DNA of 64,000 nt from Vibrio chagasii (GTDB taxonomy: Bacteria; Pseudomonadota; Gammaproteobacteria; Enterobacterales; Vibrionaceae). The stretch covers positions 598,089 to 662,088 of the forward strand of contig NZ_MSCI01000002.1 of the NCBI RefSeq assembly GCF_002954585.1. Reading direction: 5' to 3'. A model generated the notes under the pieces. The model had not been told where the DNA came from. It ran no database searches and saw only the letters and a list, made by a program, of their open reading frames with translations. The position numbers and the translations under genes were made by a program. Positions 18,600 to 27,464 of this stretch are shown piece after piece (position 1 is the stretch's first letter; each line of letters starts with the position of its first letter).

Positions 18600-18615
18600 T
18601 GGCGCGCTAATTGCC
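18600..18615 (+). promoter_or_regulatory. Sigma-54 promoter of dctPQM
   Basis: TGGCGCGCTAATTGCC matches the consensus TGGCACG-N4-TTGC at all but one position and has GG-N10-GC spacing (GG at 18601-18602, GC at 18613-18614). It lies 59 bases before the dctP start, and a sigma-54 activator gene (dctD) is nearby. The rest of the 18412-18599 gap shows only the candidate activator sites. Confidence 0.85.
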
Positions 18616-18673
18616 TTAGTGAAAGCACGCAGTTCCCATTGAAGGGCTGCTTTGTTTACTAAGGAGAATAATA

Positions 18674-19669
18674 ATGTTTAAGCCTCTTACCCTGCTGTCT
18701 GTATCTGCTCTGGCACTCACCAGTTTTAATGCTGCTGCAAACTGTGACCCAGGTGAAATCGTGATTAAATTCAGTCATGTAACTAACACGGATAAGCACC
18801 CGAAAGGCATCGCTGCTTCTCTACTTGAAGAGCGAGTAAACACGGAAATGAATGGTAAAGCTTGTATGCAAGTTTTCCCTAACTCAACGCTTTACGATGA
18901 CAACAAGGTACTGGAAGCCCTGTTAAACGGTGATGTTCAAATGGCGGCGCCTTCGCTGTCTAAATTTGAGAAGTTCACTAAGAAATACCGCATTTTTGAC
19001 CTTCCGTTCCTATTTGAAGATGTTGACGCTGTTGACCGTTTCCAAAACTCAGAATCTGGTGAAAAGCTGAAGAATGCAATGAAGCGTCGTGGTCTTCAAG
19101 GCTTGGCATTCTGGCATAATGGCATGAAGCAGATGTCTGCAAACAAGCCGCTTATCAGCCCTGAAGATGCGGAAGGCTTGAAGTTCCGTGTTCAAGCGTC
19201 TGATGTACTGGTTGCACAATTTGAGCAGTTAGGTGCTAACCCACAGAAGATGTCGTTCAAAGAAGTATACGGCGGCCTGCAAACTAAAGTTATCGACGGT
19301 CAAGAGAACACTTGGTCTAACATCTACGGTAAGAAATTCTTCGAAGTACAAGACGGCGTAACAGAAACCAACCACGGTATTCTGGATTACCTAGTTGTAA
19401 CGTCGAACGACTTCTGGAAAGGCTTACCTAAAGACGTACGTGAACAGCTAAACACGATTGTTAAAGAAGTTTCTGAGACACGTAACGCTGAGTCTTCAAA
19501 AGTTAACCTAGCGAATAAAAACAACATCATCGAAGCGGATGGTGAGGTTCGTACTCTGACACCTGAACAGCGTCAAGCTTGGGTAACAGCGCTTCAACCA
19601 GTATGGAAGAAGTTTGAGAAAGACATCGGCTCTGATCTAATCGAAGCTGCACTGGCTTCTAACCAGTAA
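18674..19669 (+). CDS. dctP: C4-dicarboxylate TRAP transporter binding protein DctP
   Basis: A 331-residue periplasmic protein with a signal peptide (MFKPLTLLSVSALALTSFNA, cut near AAA-NCD). The family core includes IKFSHVTNTDKHPKGIAA, the substrate-contact region LKFRVQASDVLVAQFEQLGA, and the conserved GGLQTKVIDGQENTWSNI. It captures C4-dicarboxylates such as succinate, fumarate and malate for the DctQM membrane pair. The ATG follows AAGGAG. The gene is first in dctPQM, behind a sigma-54 promoter, with a GC-rich hairpin after it that should lower expression of dctQM relative to dctP. Confidence 0.92.
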   Translation: MFKPLTLLSVSALALTSFNAAANCDPGEIVIKFSHVTNTDKHPKGIAASLLEERVNTEMNGKACMQVFPNSTLYDDNKVLEALLNGDVQMAAPSLSKFEKFTKKYRIFDLPFLFEDVDAVDRFQNSESGEKLKNAMKRRGLQGLAFWHNGMKQMSANKPLISPEDAEGLKFRVQASDVLVAQFEQLGANPQKMSFKEVYGGLQTKVIDGQENTWSNIYGKKFFEVQDGVTETNHGILDYLVVTSNDFWKGLPKDVREQLNTIVKEVSETRNAESSKVNLANKNNIIEADGEVRTLTPEQRQAWVTALQPVWKKFEKDIGSDLIEAALASNQ

Positions 19670-19679
19670 TACCGCTATT

Positions 19680-19710
19680 GGGTGGCGGCTCCCTACCGCC
19701 GCCCTTTATT
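19680..19710 (+). terminator. Attenuator-like hairpin between dctP and dctQ
   Basis: A 9-bp GC-rich stem (gggtggcgg / ccgccgccc, one G-T pair) closes a seven-base loop and is followed by tttatt. It probably ends part of the transcription after dctP. Confidence 0.65.
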
Positions 19711-19735
19711 AAAACAATTATAAGCGGAGCATTTT

Positions 19736-20470
19736 ATGGAACAGTCTCAAATGGAACAGTCTTTATTTTCCAAAGTCGGAAGAGTCACCGATTTAATTGA
19801 AGAGTCTTTAATAGCCTTCTTTCTGGGTGCAATGACCCTATTAACTTTTGCGAACGTGGTATTTCGATACGCGTTCAATGACAACATTTTATGGGCATTG
19901 GAACTCACCGTATTCATGTTTGCGTGGATGGTGTTAGTTGGCGCTTCTTACGGCGTTAAAAAACACTTCCACATTGGCGTTGATGTCATCATCAACCTTG
20001 CCCCTGAAAAGCTACGTAAAGTGTACGCGTTAATTGCCGTCACTAGTTGCCTTGCCTTTTCAATCTTACTTCTCATTGGTTCATGGAACTATTGGTACCC
20101 ATTCGCGACCGATCGCGCATGGTATGAAACCGATGATATCCCAATGCCAGAGATGCTGCAGTTTCTTGCTGACTGGCTGAATGAAGGTGAGCGATACGAA
20201 AAGTTGCCACGCTTTATTCCTTACATGGCGCTGCCAATTGGTATGGCATTACTAACGTTCCGATTCATCCAAATTTCTTACCAAGTTGTGACTGGCAAAC
20301 TCGACCGCATGATTGCAGGTCATGAAGCTGAAGAAGAGCTGGATGCGTTAAAAGCAGATGTGCTTGCGGGTTCTAACGAAGACGCGACTGCAGTATTGGA
20401 TTCGCAAAACTCCGTGAAAGCGGAAGACTCAAAGCCATCTAATCAACAATCGAAAAGCAAGGACGACTAA
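19736..20470 (+). CDS. dctQ: TRAP transporter small membrane subunit DctQ
   Basis: A 244-residue protein with four hydrophobic segments, including FFLGAMTLLTFANVVFRY and the conserved WALELTVFMFAWMVLVGASY with the GVKKHFHIGVDV turn. DctQ pairs with DctM to form the sodium-driven uptake channel. A long charged C-terminal tail (about residues 195-244, rich in E, D, S and K) is predicted to be cytoplasmic and disordered. The ATG at 19736 follows a GCGGAGC site; a second ATG five codons on is possible. dctM starts two bases after the stop. Confidence 0.9.
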   Translation: MEQSQMEQSLFSKVGRVTDLIEESLIAFFLGAMTLLTFANVVFRYAFNDNILWALELTVFMFAWMVLVGASYGVKKHFHIGVDVIINLAPEKLRKVYALIAVTSCLAFSILLLIGSWNYWYPFATDRAWYETDDIPMPEMLQFLADWLNEGERYEKLPRFIPYMALPIGMALLTFRFIQISYQVVTGKLDRMIAGHEAEEELDALKADVLAGSNEDATAVLDSQNSVKAEDSKPSNQQSKSKDD

Positions 20471-20472
20471 TC

Positions 20473-21834
20473 ATGGCGATGTTATTTCTATTCTTGATGG
20501 TAATCGCTTTCATGCTGGTGGGCGTGCCGATTGCTATCTCACTGGGTCTATCCAGTATTCTGTTTTTGTTGATGCACTCAGACGCATCGCTTGCTTCAGT
20601 GGCGCAAACCCTGTTTAACGCGTTTGCGGGTCACTACACTTTGTTAGCAATCCCGTTCTTCATTTTAGCGTCTAGCTTTATGTCTACGGGCGGCGTTGCA
20701 AAGCGAATCATCCGTTTTGCAATCGCAATGGTAGGTTGGTTCCGCGGCGGTCTGGCAATGGCGTCGGTTGTCGCGTGTATGATGTTTGCGGCACTGTCTG
20801 GCTCTTCACCAGCAACGGTAGTGGCAATCGGTAGTATCGTTATCGCAGGTATGATTAAAAATGGTTACTCAAAAGAGTTTGCAGCAGGTGTTATCTGTAA
20901 TGCAGGTACTTTGGGTATCTTGATTCCGCCATCAATCGTAATGGTGGTTTACGCAGCAGCAACCGATGTATCGGTAGGTCGTATGTTCCTTGGTGGCGTG
21001 ATCCCGGGCTTACTGGCTGGCGTGATGCTGATGATTGCTATCTACATTGCAGCTCGCATTAAGAAGATCCCAGCACAACCATTTGTTGGTTGGGGTGAAA
21101 TGTTTGATGCTGCGAAAGACGCGAGTTGGGGCTTGCTGCTTATCGTAATCATCCTTGGTGGTATTTACGGTGGTATCTTTACACCAACAGAAGCGGCGGC
21201 TGTGGCAGCGGTGTACGCCTTCTTTATCGCGAACTTTGTCTATAAGGACATGGGACCATTCGCTGATAAGAACAATACCAAGCCAGCGATAATTAAAGTG
21301 TTCCAAACCTTCTTCCACAAAGATACCAAAGATACGCTGTATGACGCGGGTAAGCTGACGATCATGCTGCTGTTTATCATTGCGAACGCTCTGATTCTGA
21401 AGCACGTTCTAACAGAAGAACGTATTCCACAGATGATCACAGAATCTATGTTATCGGCGGGTCTTGGCCCAATCACCTTCTTGATTGTGGTGAACGTACT
21501 CCTGTTGATTGGTGGTCAGTTCATGGAGCCATCAGGTCTATTGATCATTGTTGCACCACTGGTTTTCCCTATCGCGATTGCGTTGGGTATTGACCCAATT
21601 CACCTTGGTATCATGATGGTCGTTAACATGGAAATTGGCATGATAACGCCGCCTGTTGGGCTTAACCTATTTGTGACAGCTGGTGTCGCCAAGATGTCGA
21701 TGATGAATGTAGTGAAGGCGGCGCTGCCGTGGGTTGGTGTGATGTTCTTGTTCTTGATAATCGTAACTTACGTGCCTTGGGTATCAACTTGGTTACCAAC
21801 CACCTTGATGGGGCCGGAAATCATCACTAAATAA
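20473..21834 (+). CDS. dctM: TRAP transporter large membrane subunit DctM
   Basis: A 453-residue, highly hydrophobic protein with about twelve membrane segments. Family patches include IPFFILASSFMSTGGVAKRI, ALSGSSPATVVAIGSI, GTLGILIPPSIVMVVY, FTPTEAAAVAAVYAF and NMEIGMITPPVGLNLFV. It forms the transport channel for C4-dicarboxylates. It is longer than the typical 425-430 residues, with a charged stretch at about residues 255-295 (KDMGPFADKNNTKP and on). It is the last gene of dctPQM and ends at a bidirectional terminator. Confidence 0.93.
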   Translation: MAMLFLFLMVIAFMLVGVPIAISLGLSSILFLLMHSDASLASVAQTLFNAFAGHYTLLAIPFFILASSFMSTGGVAKRIIRFAIAMVGWFRGGLAMASVVACMMFAALSGSSPATVVAIGSIVIAGMIKNGYSKEFAAGVICNAGTLGILIPPSIVMVVYAAATDVSVGRMFLGGVIPGLLAGVMLMIAIYIAARIKKIPAQPFVGWGEMFDAAKDASWGLLLIVIILGGIYGGIFTPTEAAAVAAVYAFFIANFVYKDMGPFADKNNTKPAIIKVFQTFFHKDTKDTLYDAGKLTIMLLFIIANALILKHVLTEERIPQMITESMLSAGLGPITFLIVVNVLLLIGGQFMEPSGLLIIVAPLVFPIAIALGIDPIHLGIMMVVNMEIGMITPPVGLNLFVTAGVAKMSMMNVVKAALPWVGVMFLFLIIVTYVPWVSTWLPTTLMGPEIITK

Positions 21835-21865
21835 CACAATTATTTGCAGCCTTACCATCAATGAA

Positions 21866-21900
21866 TAGATGAAAAGTTAAACCTTTTCATCTATTTTGTT
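21866..21900. terminator. Bidirectional terminator of dctM; loop holds the stop codon of the small ORF
   Basis: An 11-bp perfect stem (tagatgaaaag / cttttcatcta) closes a six-base loop (21877-21882), with a T-rich stretch on the plus side. The minus-strand stop TAA of the 59-residue ORF (21877-21879) lies in the loop. Confidence 0.75.
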
Positions 21901-22056
21901 GCCTGGATCACGACGAGAGGTTTTGTTTCTTCTGTCGTAACCTTTCCAACGAACGTTACTTTTTCGTCGCTCGCGCCCCGAACGCTTCTCTTCTTCGTAA
22001 TGCCCATCGATCAAAACGGTATCGGATATCGCAGGAACTGTTGTTTTCTCGTTCAT
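21877..22056 (-). CDS. Small basic protein (59 residues), unrecognised
   Basis: A 60-codon frame on the minus strand fills the gap between dctM and dctD. The product starts MNEKTTVPAISDTVLIDGHY and continues with a strongly charged stretch (EEEKRSGRERRKSN, VRWKGYDRRNKTSRRDPGN). Repeated RR pairs and YDRR suggest a nucleic-acid or ribosome contact, but I do not recognise a named family. The Shine-Dalgarno site is weak (TTAGGTC directly before ATG). The low-complexity coding look and the clean fit between neighbours favour a real gene, likely a small Vibrio hypothetical. The stop lies within the shared terminator hairpin. Confidence 0.55.
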   Translation of the reverse strand: MNEKTTVPAISDTVLIDGHYEEEKRSGRERRKSNVRWKGYDRRNKTSRRDPGNKIDEKV

Positions 22057-22154
22057 GACCTAACTGTATTTGTGTTGTTAATTAGATAATGAAAGTATGG
22101 TTGAGCTGATGCATCTCTGCCAACTTAGAGCCTAAATCTGCAGAAGGTCGTTCA

Positions 22155-23489
22155 TTACTTAAAATCGTCTTTGTCGATGTGGTAGCGTTGCATCTTGTCG
22201 TAGAGCGTTTTACGCGGTACGTTAAGCAGCTCCATTGTTAGCTTGATACTGCCTTCGTTATCGCTCAAAGCTTGCTCAATGACGGACTTTTCAAACCTTG
22301 CGACCTGATCAGCGAGGCTAGGACAGCATTCCTGTTCAACCGTATCTCCCAGCTGTGCAAGTTTACCAAGTAAGATAAAGCGTTCAGCGGTATTCCTCAG
22401 TTCTCGTACGTTTCCCGGCCAGTCATGGGTGATGAGCTTGTGAAGGTCGCTGCGTGGAAGTGCCTGTGCGGTTTTGCCATAGCGAGCTGCGGCAACCAGT
22501 AAAAAGTGGTGGAAGAGGGTAGCGATATCCTCTTTACGGCTACGAAGTGGCGGCAAATCAAGAGTTACAACATTAAGACGATAGTAGAGGTCTTGTCTAA
22601 AAGTGCCTTCCGTAGCGGCTCTCTTAAGGTCTACTTTGGTAGCAGCAATGACGCGTATATCCAAAGGGAGTAACTGGTTAGATCCAATGCGTTCAATCAC
22701 TCGCTCTTGTAACACGCGCAGCAGGCGTATCTGTGCTTGCATCGGCATGGACTCTATTTCATCCAAGAACAGGGTTCCACCTTGAGCAAACTCAAACTTA
22801 CCCACTCGTTTACTCTCTGCACCTGTGAATGCACCTTTTTCATGGCCGTAGAGCTCACTCTCAATTAGGTTTTCAGGAACGGCGCCACAGTTTACAGCGA
22901 CAAAGTTTTGTTCTCTGCGGCTGCTTTGCTCATGTAGGGAGCGTGCGACCAGCTCTTTACCTGTGCCTGTCTCGCCAAATAACAAGATATCGGCGTTGGT
23001 GTCGGCGACATGGGTAATCACAGAGCGAAGCTCAGTCATGGACTGACTATCACCAATGATTCTTGGCCCAAGGGTTTTACTGGCTTTGAGTGAGCGTTTT
23101 AGCTCGAGGTTTTCCAAGGTAAGCTGGCGCTTTTCAATGGCGCGTTTGGTGGTCTCTATCAAGCGCTCATTGGTAAAAGGTTTCTCGATAAAATCGTAGG
23201 CACCGTCTTGAATCGCTTGTACTGCCATCGAGATGTCACCGTGCCCTGTGATCATGATGACGGGAATCTCTGTGTCTTTATGCATTACAGTGTTGAGCAA
23301 GTCATGGCCAGAGATACCGGGTAGACAGATATCGGTAATGATCACATGAGGTAACCCGTTGTCTTGAATCGCGAGCAAAGCTGATTCCGCATCGGGAAAG
23401 AATTCGGCGTTAATATCCGCGAGCTCAAAACTCTGCTCAATCGCTATTCTTAGGTCAGATTCATCATCAATGAAGTAGACGTGACACAT
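22155..23489 (-). CDS. dctD: Sigma-54 response regulator DctD
   Basis: A 444-residue NtrC-family activator. The receiver domain has D8, D9 and the phospho-acceptor D53 (VIITDICLPGISG). The AAA+ domain has Walker A GETGTGKELVARSLH and the sigma-54 contact loop GAFTGAESKRVGKFE, then GGTLFLDEIESM (Walker B). A Fis-type helix-turn-helix ends the protein (LTMELLNVPRKTLYDKMQRY). It should activate the sigma-54 promoter of dctPQM when phosphorylated by DctB. It is downstream of dctB on the same strand with a 114-base gap, and convergent to dctPQM. Confidence 0.92.
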   Translation of the reverse strand: MCHVYFIDDESDLRIAIEQSFELADINAEFFPDAESALLAIQDNGLPHVIITDICLPGISGHDLLNTVMHKDTEIPVIMITGHGDISMAVQAIQDGAYDFIEKPFTNERLIETTKRAIEKRQLTLENLELKRSLKASKTLGPRIIGDSQSMTELRSVITHVADTNADILLFGETGTGKELVARSLHEQSSRREQNFVAVNCGAVPENLIESELYGHEKGAFTGAESKRVGKFEFAQGGTLFLDEIESMPMQAQIRLLRVLQERVIERIGSNQLLPLDIRVIAATKVDLKRAATEGTFRQDLYYRLNVVTLDLPPLRSRKEDIATLFHHFLLVAAARYGKTAQALPRSDLHKLITHDWPGNVRELRNTAERFILLGKLAQLGDTVEQECCPSLADQVARFEKSVIEQALSDNEGSIKLTMELLNVPRKTLYDKMQRYHIDKDDFK

Positions 23490-23603
23490 AGTTATTCCTT
23501 TAATTTTCCATAACTGATTATCGCTGAGTTCATATGCTAGGCCGTAAGTCTGCGGGTTAGCCTCAGTCTATTGTTTTTGTCTTTGATGTTCTTGTTCTTT
23601 CTA

Positions 23604-25397
23604 TTACAAAACAAGCGGTAACTCTATGCTAAATCGAGCACCACCTTGTGGACTGGTTCCTGTAGTGAGCTTGCCGTTAATCCCACTGATGATTTGCTGA
23701 GATATCGATAAACCTAACCCAAGTCCGTTCTTCTTTGTCGTGTGGAAAGGTTCGAAAAAGTTACCGTTTGATGAAGACGTAAAGCCAGGCCCGTTGTCAT
23801 CGATGTGAATCAGTAGCGTGTTATCTTGAGCCTCATCCGTTTCTTTGATTTCTAACAATATGGCTAATTGCTTATCGTCTTGGCTTTCCATTGCCTGAAC
23901 GGCATTGGTGAGCAAGTTGATAATCACCTGTTCCAGTTGAATGGCGTTAGCGAGTACACAGGCATCAAAGGTTTCAGGTAGCTCATTAAGATTAACTCGC
24001 TCGCTTTTGAATTGTGGCTTCATCAGCTCTTTAGAAGAGTGAATAACAGGCAGTATTTGTAAGGTATGCAGCTCTTCGGCGGTCGACTTTTTAGCAAATG
24101 AACGAAGCTGGTGGCTGATTTTCGCCATGCGATCGGTGAGTGCTGATATCCTAGACAAGTTGTTATCGACTCGATCTATTTTCTCTTTAGCCAGAAACAG
24201 TCGCCCATTGTCGGCGTAGCTGCGAATGGCCGCGAGAGGGTTATTCAACTCGTGGCTAATACTGGCTGACATCTGCCCTAATACCGCTAGCTTGGCTGCT
24301 TGAATGAGCTCGTCTTGGGTGTGTCTCAATACTCGCTCGGTCTCGATACGTTGCTTGATCTCTCCATGCAACTCCGAGGTTCTTTCGAGTACTTGAAACT
24401 CTAGCTTTTGGTTAGCTTCAGACTGTAGTCGGTCTATCTGAGCGCGTCGGTGTTGGCGATGGAGGTTAAGCTGGATGACCAGATAAATGATCGCGAATAC
24501 TAAGTTCAATACCACCATGTAGGCGACCAAATCCCACCAAACCAAGTGTGTAGGAGAGAAGACCCTGACCGTTAATCCAGGATCAGGTAGAAAGCGTGAA
24601 GAGGTGAAAAACTTTTCTCTAACTAAAGGATGAGATGAACGAATGCTGCTGGTTACGTCCTCTAGATCGCCAGAGAAGTGGAGGCTTTCAATTTGGGTAT
24701 CGAGATATTGCTGGTTCTCCCGAATGCGAGCTTGTTGTGCACCATCGAGAGGCTGAAGACTTTTGAATAGCCATTCAGGATTGCTCGACATAAATATGAT
24801 CTGGTCTTTATCATCCGCGACAAAAAAGCTCTGTTTACCTTGCCAGCTTGCTTCTATCGAAGATAAATCCATTTTTACCACAATAACACCGATGATTTCA
24901 GCAGCATAAGAGACCGGATATGAGTAATAGTAGCCTCTCTTTCCTGAAGTTGAACCTAAAGCAAAGTACTGCTTTTCATGCCCTTGAATGGCTTGTTGGT
25001 AATAAGGACGGAATGCAAAGTTACGCCCAACAAAAGAATGTTTTAGATTCCAGTTACTGGCTGCGATAGTGGTACCTATGCTATCCAACAAATAGGTGTC
25101 AGACGCCTGAATCACAGTGTTGACGTGCTCTAGATAGCGATTGGTGAGTTCTATTTGAGCAGTGTTGCTTGGTGAGTGCAGGGCATCAACCAGCTCTTTA
25201 TCCTTCGAAAGCAGCTCAGGGATATGAGCGAACTTATCCAATTGACTGGCAATGTGAACGGAAAAGCGGTCTAAGTTAGATTGGTGATCATTTAACAAAC
25301 TTTGATGGCTCGTATTCCATACCCAGTGACCACCAAGGATCATCAAAACGCTGTAGGCGATCAATAACAGGATACGAATTCTCGAAGCTTGAAACAT
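23604..25397 (-). CDS. dctB: C4-dicarboxylate sensor histidine kinase DctB
   Basis: A 597-residue kinase. A membrane segment at about 7-23 leads into a periplasmic double-PAS-like (dCACHE) sensor, with GRNFAFRPYYQQAIQGHEKQ and GKRGYYYSYPV characteristic of DctB ligand pockets. A second membrane segment is at about 288-311, then a coiled coil. The H-box SASISHELNNPLAAIRSY has the phospho-histidine at 382, and the ATPase has NLLTNAVQAM, DNGPGF and GLGLGLSISQQI. It senses external C4-dicarboxylates and phosphorylates DctD. The upstream region is shared with the tig leader. Confidence 0.92.
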   Translation of the reverse strand: MFQASRIRILLLIAYSVLMILGGHWVWNTSHQSLLNDHQSNLDRFSVHIASQLDKFAHIPELLSKDKELVDALHSPSNTAQIELTNRYLEHVNTVIQASDTYLLDSIGTTIAASNWNLKHSFVGRNFAFRPYYQQAIQGHEKQYFALGSTSGKRGYYYSYPVSYAAEIIGVIVVKMDLSSIEASWQGKQSFFVADDKDQIIFMSSNPEWLFKSLQPLDGAQQARIRENQQYLDTQIESLHFSGDLEDVTSSIRSSHPLVREKFFTSSRFLPDPGLTVRVFSPTHLVWWDLVAYMVVLNLVFAIIYLVIQLNLHRQHRRAQIDRLQSEANQKLEFQVLERTSELHGEIKQRIETERVLRHTQDELIQAAKLAVLGQMSASISHELNNPLAAIRSYADNGRLFLAKEKIDRVDNNLSRISALTDRMAKISHQLRSFAKKSTAEELHTLQILPVIHSSKELMKPQFKSERVNLNELPETFDACVLANAIQLEQVIINLLTNAVQAMESQDDKQLAILLEIKETDEAQDNTLLIHIDDNGPGFTSSSNGNFFEPFHTTKKNGLGLGLSISQQIISGINGKLTTGTSPQGGARFSIELPLVL

Positions 25398-25613
25398 GCT
25401 GGTTCTCCGCTAAATCAGGGCGACAATATAAAACTTGCTTTCTCTCATTCATCACAGCAATTAGCGGTAGTTTTTGCTGAAAATAGAGAGCCAGCAGATG
25501 GAGTTAGGTTAAGGCTTTGTAACGGAGATTGTTGAAAAAGTTATCGACTCTGAGGGGTAAAACAAGAGCAAGATCTCTTTTTAAGGTTTTTAGCAAAAAA
25601 AGCCCTCGATTCC

Positions 25614-25639
25614 CTTGAAAAAGTCGCTATTGTCCCCAT
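25614..25639 (+). promoter_or_regulatory. Sigma-32 (heat-shock) promoter upstream of tig
   Basis: CTTGAAA (25614-25620) and CCCCAT (25634-25639) are 13 bases apart, an essentially perfect RpoH promoter. It points toward tig, whose start is 421 bases downstream, so the transcript would start near 25647 with a leader of about 410 bases. The stretch 25398-25613 shows no other clear feature beyond the space for the dctB promoter. Confidence 0.8.
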
Positions 25640-25646
25640 TTCTGTT

Positions 25647-26060
25647 GTGCTAAGTGATGTTCTGAACGTTTTTGTATCATTTAGTTGGACGAATTTAGAG
25701 CATTCATCATCAAGCAGAGGTGAACGGCTCGACAGAGATTAAACAGATCGCTAGAATGTCGCGTCTAAAATTTCTGTCCTGAGGCTAATCGGAGATACCT
25801 TTCTTGTTTCCGAAAACAAGCTTCGCTGCTTTTTATTAGTGAGTGAAAACTGAGCTTTTAACAAGTATGTGAAGATGAAGATATCGCTGATTAGTCTGGT
25901 GTTTGGTTGAATGATCAATTCAAACATCAATGCTCGATTTTAAATTAGGTGTTCGGATAGAGCACTACACAAGGATGCAGCCAACAACGTCGGCTTTTGA
26001 ATTAAAGCTAAGTTACGGCTCATATGCTCAGATTACTGAGCCAGTTTTGAGGTTTATATA
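25647..26060 (+). other. Long leader of tig, or a separate heat-shock RNA
   Basis: No ORF with a good ribosome-binding site was seen in these 414 bases. A 7-bp hairpin at 25803-25820 (cttgttt / aaacaag) is followed nine bases later by ttttt, which could weakly end a short RNA of about 185 bases. A palindrome (ttgaat-gatca-attcaa) lies at 25907-25923. Near the tig start two overlapping hairpins are mutually exclusive: ggctca (26017-26022) with tgagcc (26037-26042), or gctcag (26026-26031) with ctgagc (26036-26041). Confidence 0.4.
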
Positions 26061-27359
26061 ATGCAAGTTACTGTTGAAACGCTAGAAGGCCTAGAGCGCC
26101 GTCTTAATATTACTGTTCCTGCTGCTAACATCGAAGATGCAGTTACAGCTGAACTACGCAACATCGCGAAAAACCGTCGTTTCGATGGTTTCCGTAAAGG
26201 CAAAGTGCCAATGAAGATGGTTGCTAAAATGTACGGCAAAGCAGTACGTCAAGACGTGATGGGCGAAGTAATGCAACGTCACTTCATCGAAGCGATCGTT
26301 AAAGAGAAAATCAACCCAGCTGGCGCACCAACTTTCGCACCAGTTGAAAACAACGAAGGCGCTGACCTAGTATTCAACGCAACTTTTGAAGTTTACCCAG
26401 AAGTGGAGCTGAAAGGTCTAGAAAACATCACTGTTGAGAAGCCAGCAGTAGAAGTTAAAGACGCAGACGTTGAAGAGATGATCGAAACTCTACGTAAGCA
26501 ACAAGCAACTTGGACTGAAGTTGACACTGCAGCTGACGCTGGTTCTCGTGCAACTATCGACTTCGTTGGTTCTATCGACGGTGAAGAGTTCGAAGGCGGT
26601 AAAGCTGAGAACTTCCCACTAGAGATGGGCGCTGGTCGCATGATCCCTGGTTTTGAAGACGGTATCGTTGGTAAAACAGCAGGTATGGAATTCGAAATCG
26701 ACGTAAACTTCCCAGAAGATTACCACGCTGAAAACCTAAAAGGTAAAGCAGCTAAGTTTGCAATCAAAGTAAACAAAGTTGAAGCTCGTGAACTTCCAGA
26801 ACTTAACGAAGAATTCGTTGCTAAGTTCGGTGCAACTGACGGCGTTGAAGGTCTTAAAGCTGAAGTTCGTAAGAACATGGAGCGTGAGCTTAAGCAAGCT
26901 GTTAAGAACCGCATCAAAGAGCAAGCTATCGATGGTCTAGTTAACGAAAACAACATCGACGTACCTTCAGCTCTAATCGATCAAGAGATCGGTGTTCTAC
27001 GTCAACAAGCTGCTCAACGTTTCGGTGGCAACACTGAAGCTGCTGACCAACTTCCACGTGAGCTGTTCGAAGAGCAAGCTAAACGTCGCGTAGTTGTAGG
27101 TCTTCTACTTGGTGAAGTAATCAAGACTGAAGAGCTAAAAGCTGACGACGAGAAAGTTAAAGCTATCATCGAAGAGATGGCTACAGCATACGAAGATCCA
27201 TCTGAAGTTATTGCTTACTACGAGCAAAACGAGCAAATGATGAACAACATGCGCAATGTTGCTCTAGAAGAGCAAGCTATTGATGCAATCATCGCTAAAG
27301 CTCAAGTTTCTGATAAAGAAGTTAGCTTCAACGAGCTAATGAATCAGCAACCTGCTTAA
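26061..27359 (+). CDS. tig: Trigger factor
   Basis: A 432-residue ribosome-bound chaperone and prolyl isomerase. The N-terminal ribosome-binding domain has the signature [14 protein letters not shown], in which the FRK triplet docks on L23. The FKBP-type domain spans about residues 150-245 ([20 protein letters not shown] and [13 protein letters not shown]). The C-terminal helical domain forms the chaperone arms. The length equals that of E. coli (432). The ATG follows GAGG at eight bases. Codon use is strongly biased, as in highly expressed genes. It is first in tig-clpP-clpX-lon. Confidence 0.96.
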   Translation: MQVTVETLEGLERRLNITVPAANIEDAVTAELRNIAKNRRFDGFRKGKVPMKMVAKMYGKAVRQDVMGEVMQRHFIEAIVKEKINPAGAPTFAPVENNEGADLVFNATFEVYPEVELKGLENITVEKPAVEVKDADVEEMIETLRKQQATWTEVDTAADAGSRATIDFVGSIDGEEFEGGKAENFPLEMGAGRMIPGFEDGIVGKTAGMEFEIDVNFPEDYHAENLKGKAAKFAIKVNKVEARELPELNEEFVAKFGATDGVEGLKAEVRKNMERELKQAVKNRIKEQAIDGLVNENNIDVPSALIDQEIGVLRQQAAQRFGGNTEAADQLPRELFEEQAKRRVVVGLLLGEVIKTEELKADDEKVKAIIEEMATAYEDPSEVIAYYEQNEQMMNNMRNVALEEQAIDAIIAKAQVSDKEVSFNELMNQQPA

Positions 27360-27410
27360 TATAGTAATATCTGACGTAGAAGGTTGACGTACGGTCAACA
27401 ATTCTGCTAA

Positions 27411-27450
27411 CAATGGTCCGTATGATTTTATCATTCGGGCCATTTATTTT
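27411..27450 (+). promoter_or_regulatory. Stem-loop before clpP
   Basis: A long imperfect hairpin pairs aatggtccg with cgggccatt and, inside it, atgat with atcat. It is followed by tattttag. It may attenuate read-through from tig or protect the clpP message. A second palindrome (gttgac-gtacg-gtcaac) lies just upstream at about 27383-27400. Confidence 0.5.
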
Positions 27451-27464
27451 AGGGACATAAGAAT

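Noticed and set aside
21010..21476. Minus-strand frames of 131 and 78 residues inside dctM
   Set aside because: They are antisense to a well-conserved membrane protein and show no start signals.
26054..26956. Long minus-strand frames inside tig, and similar ones in clpX, lon and ppiD
   Set aside because: They arise from strong codon bias on the coding strand; serine- and arginine-rich products are typical of such shadows.
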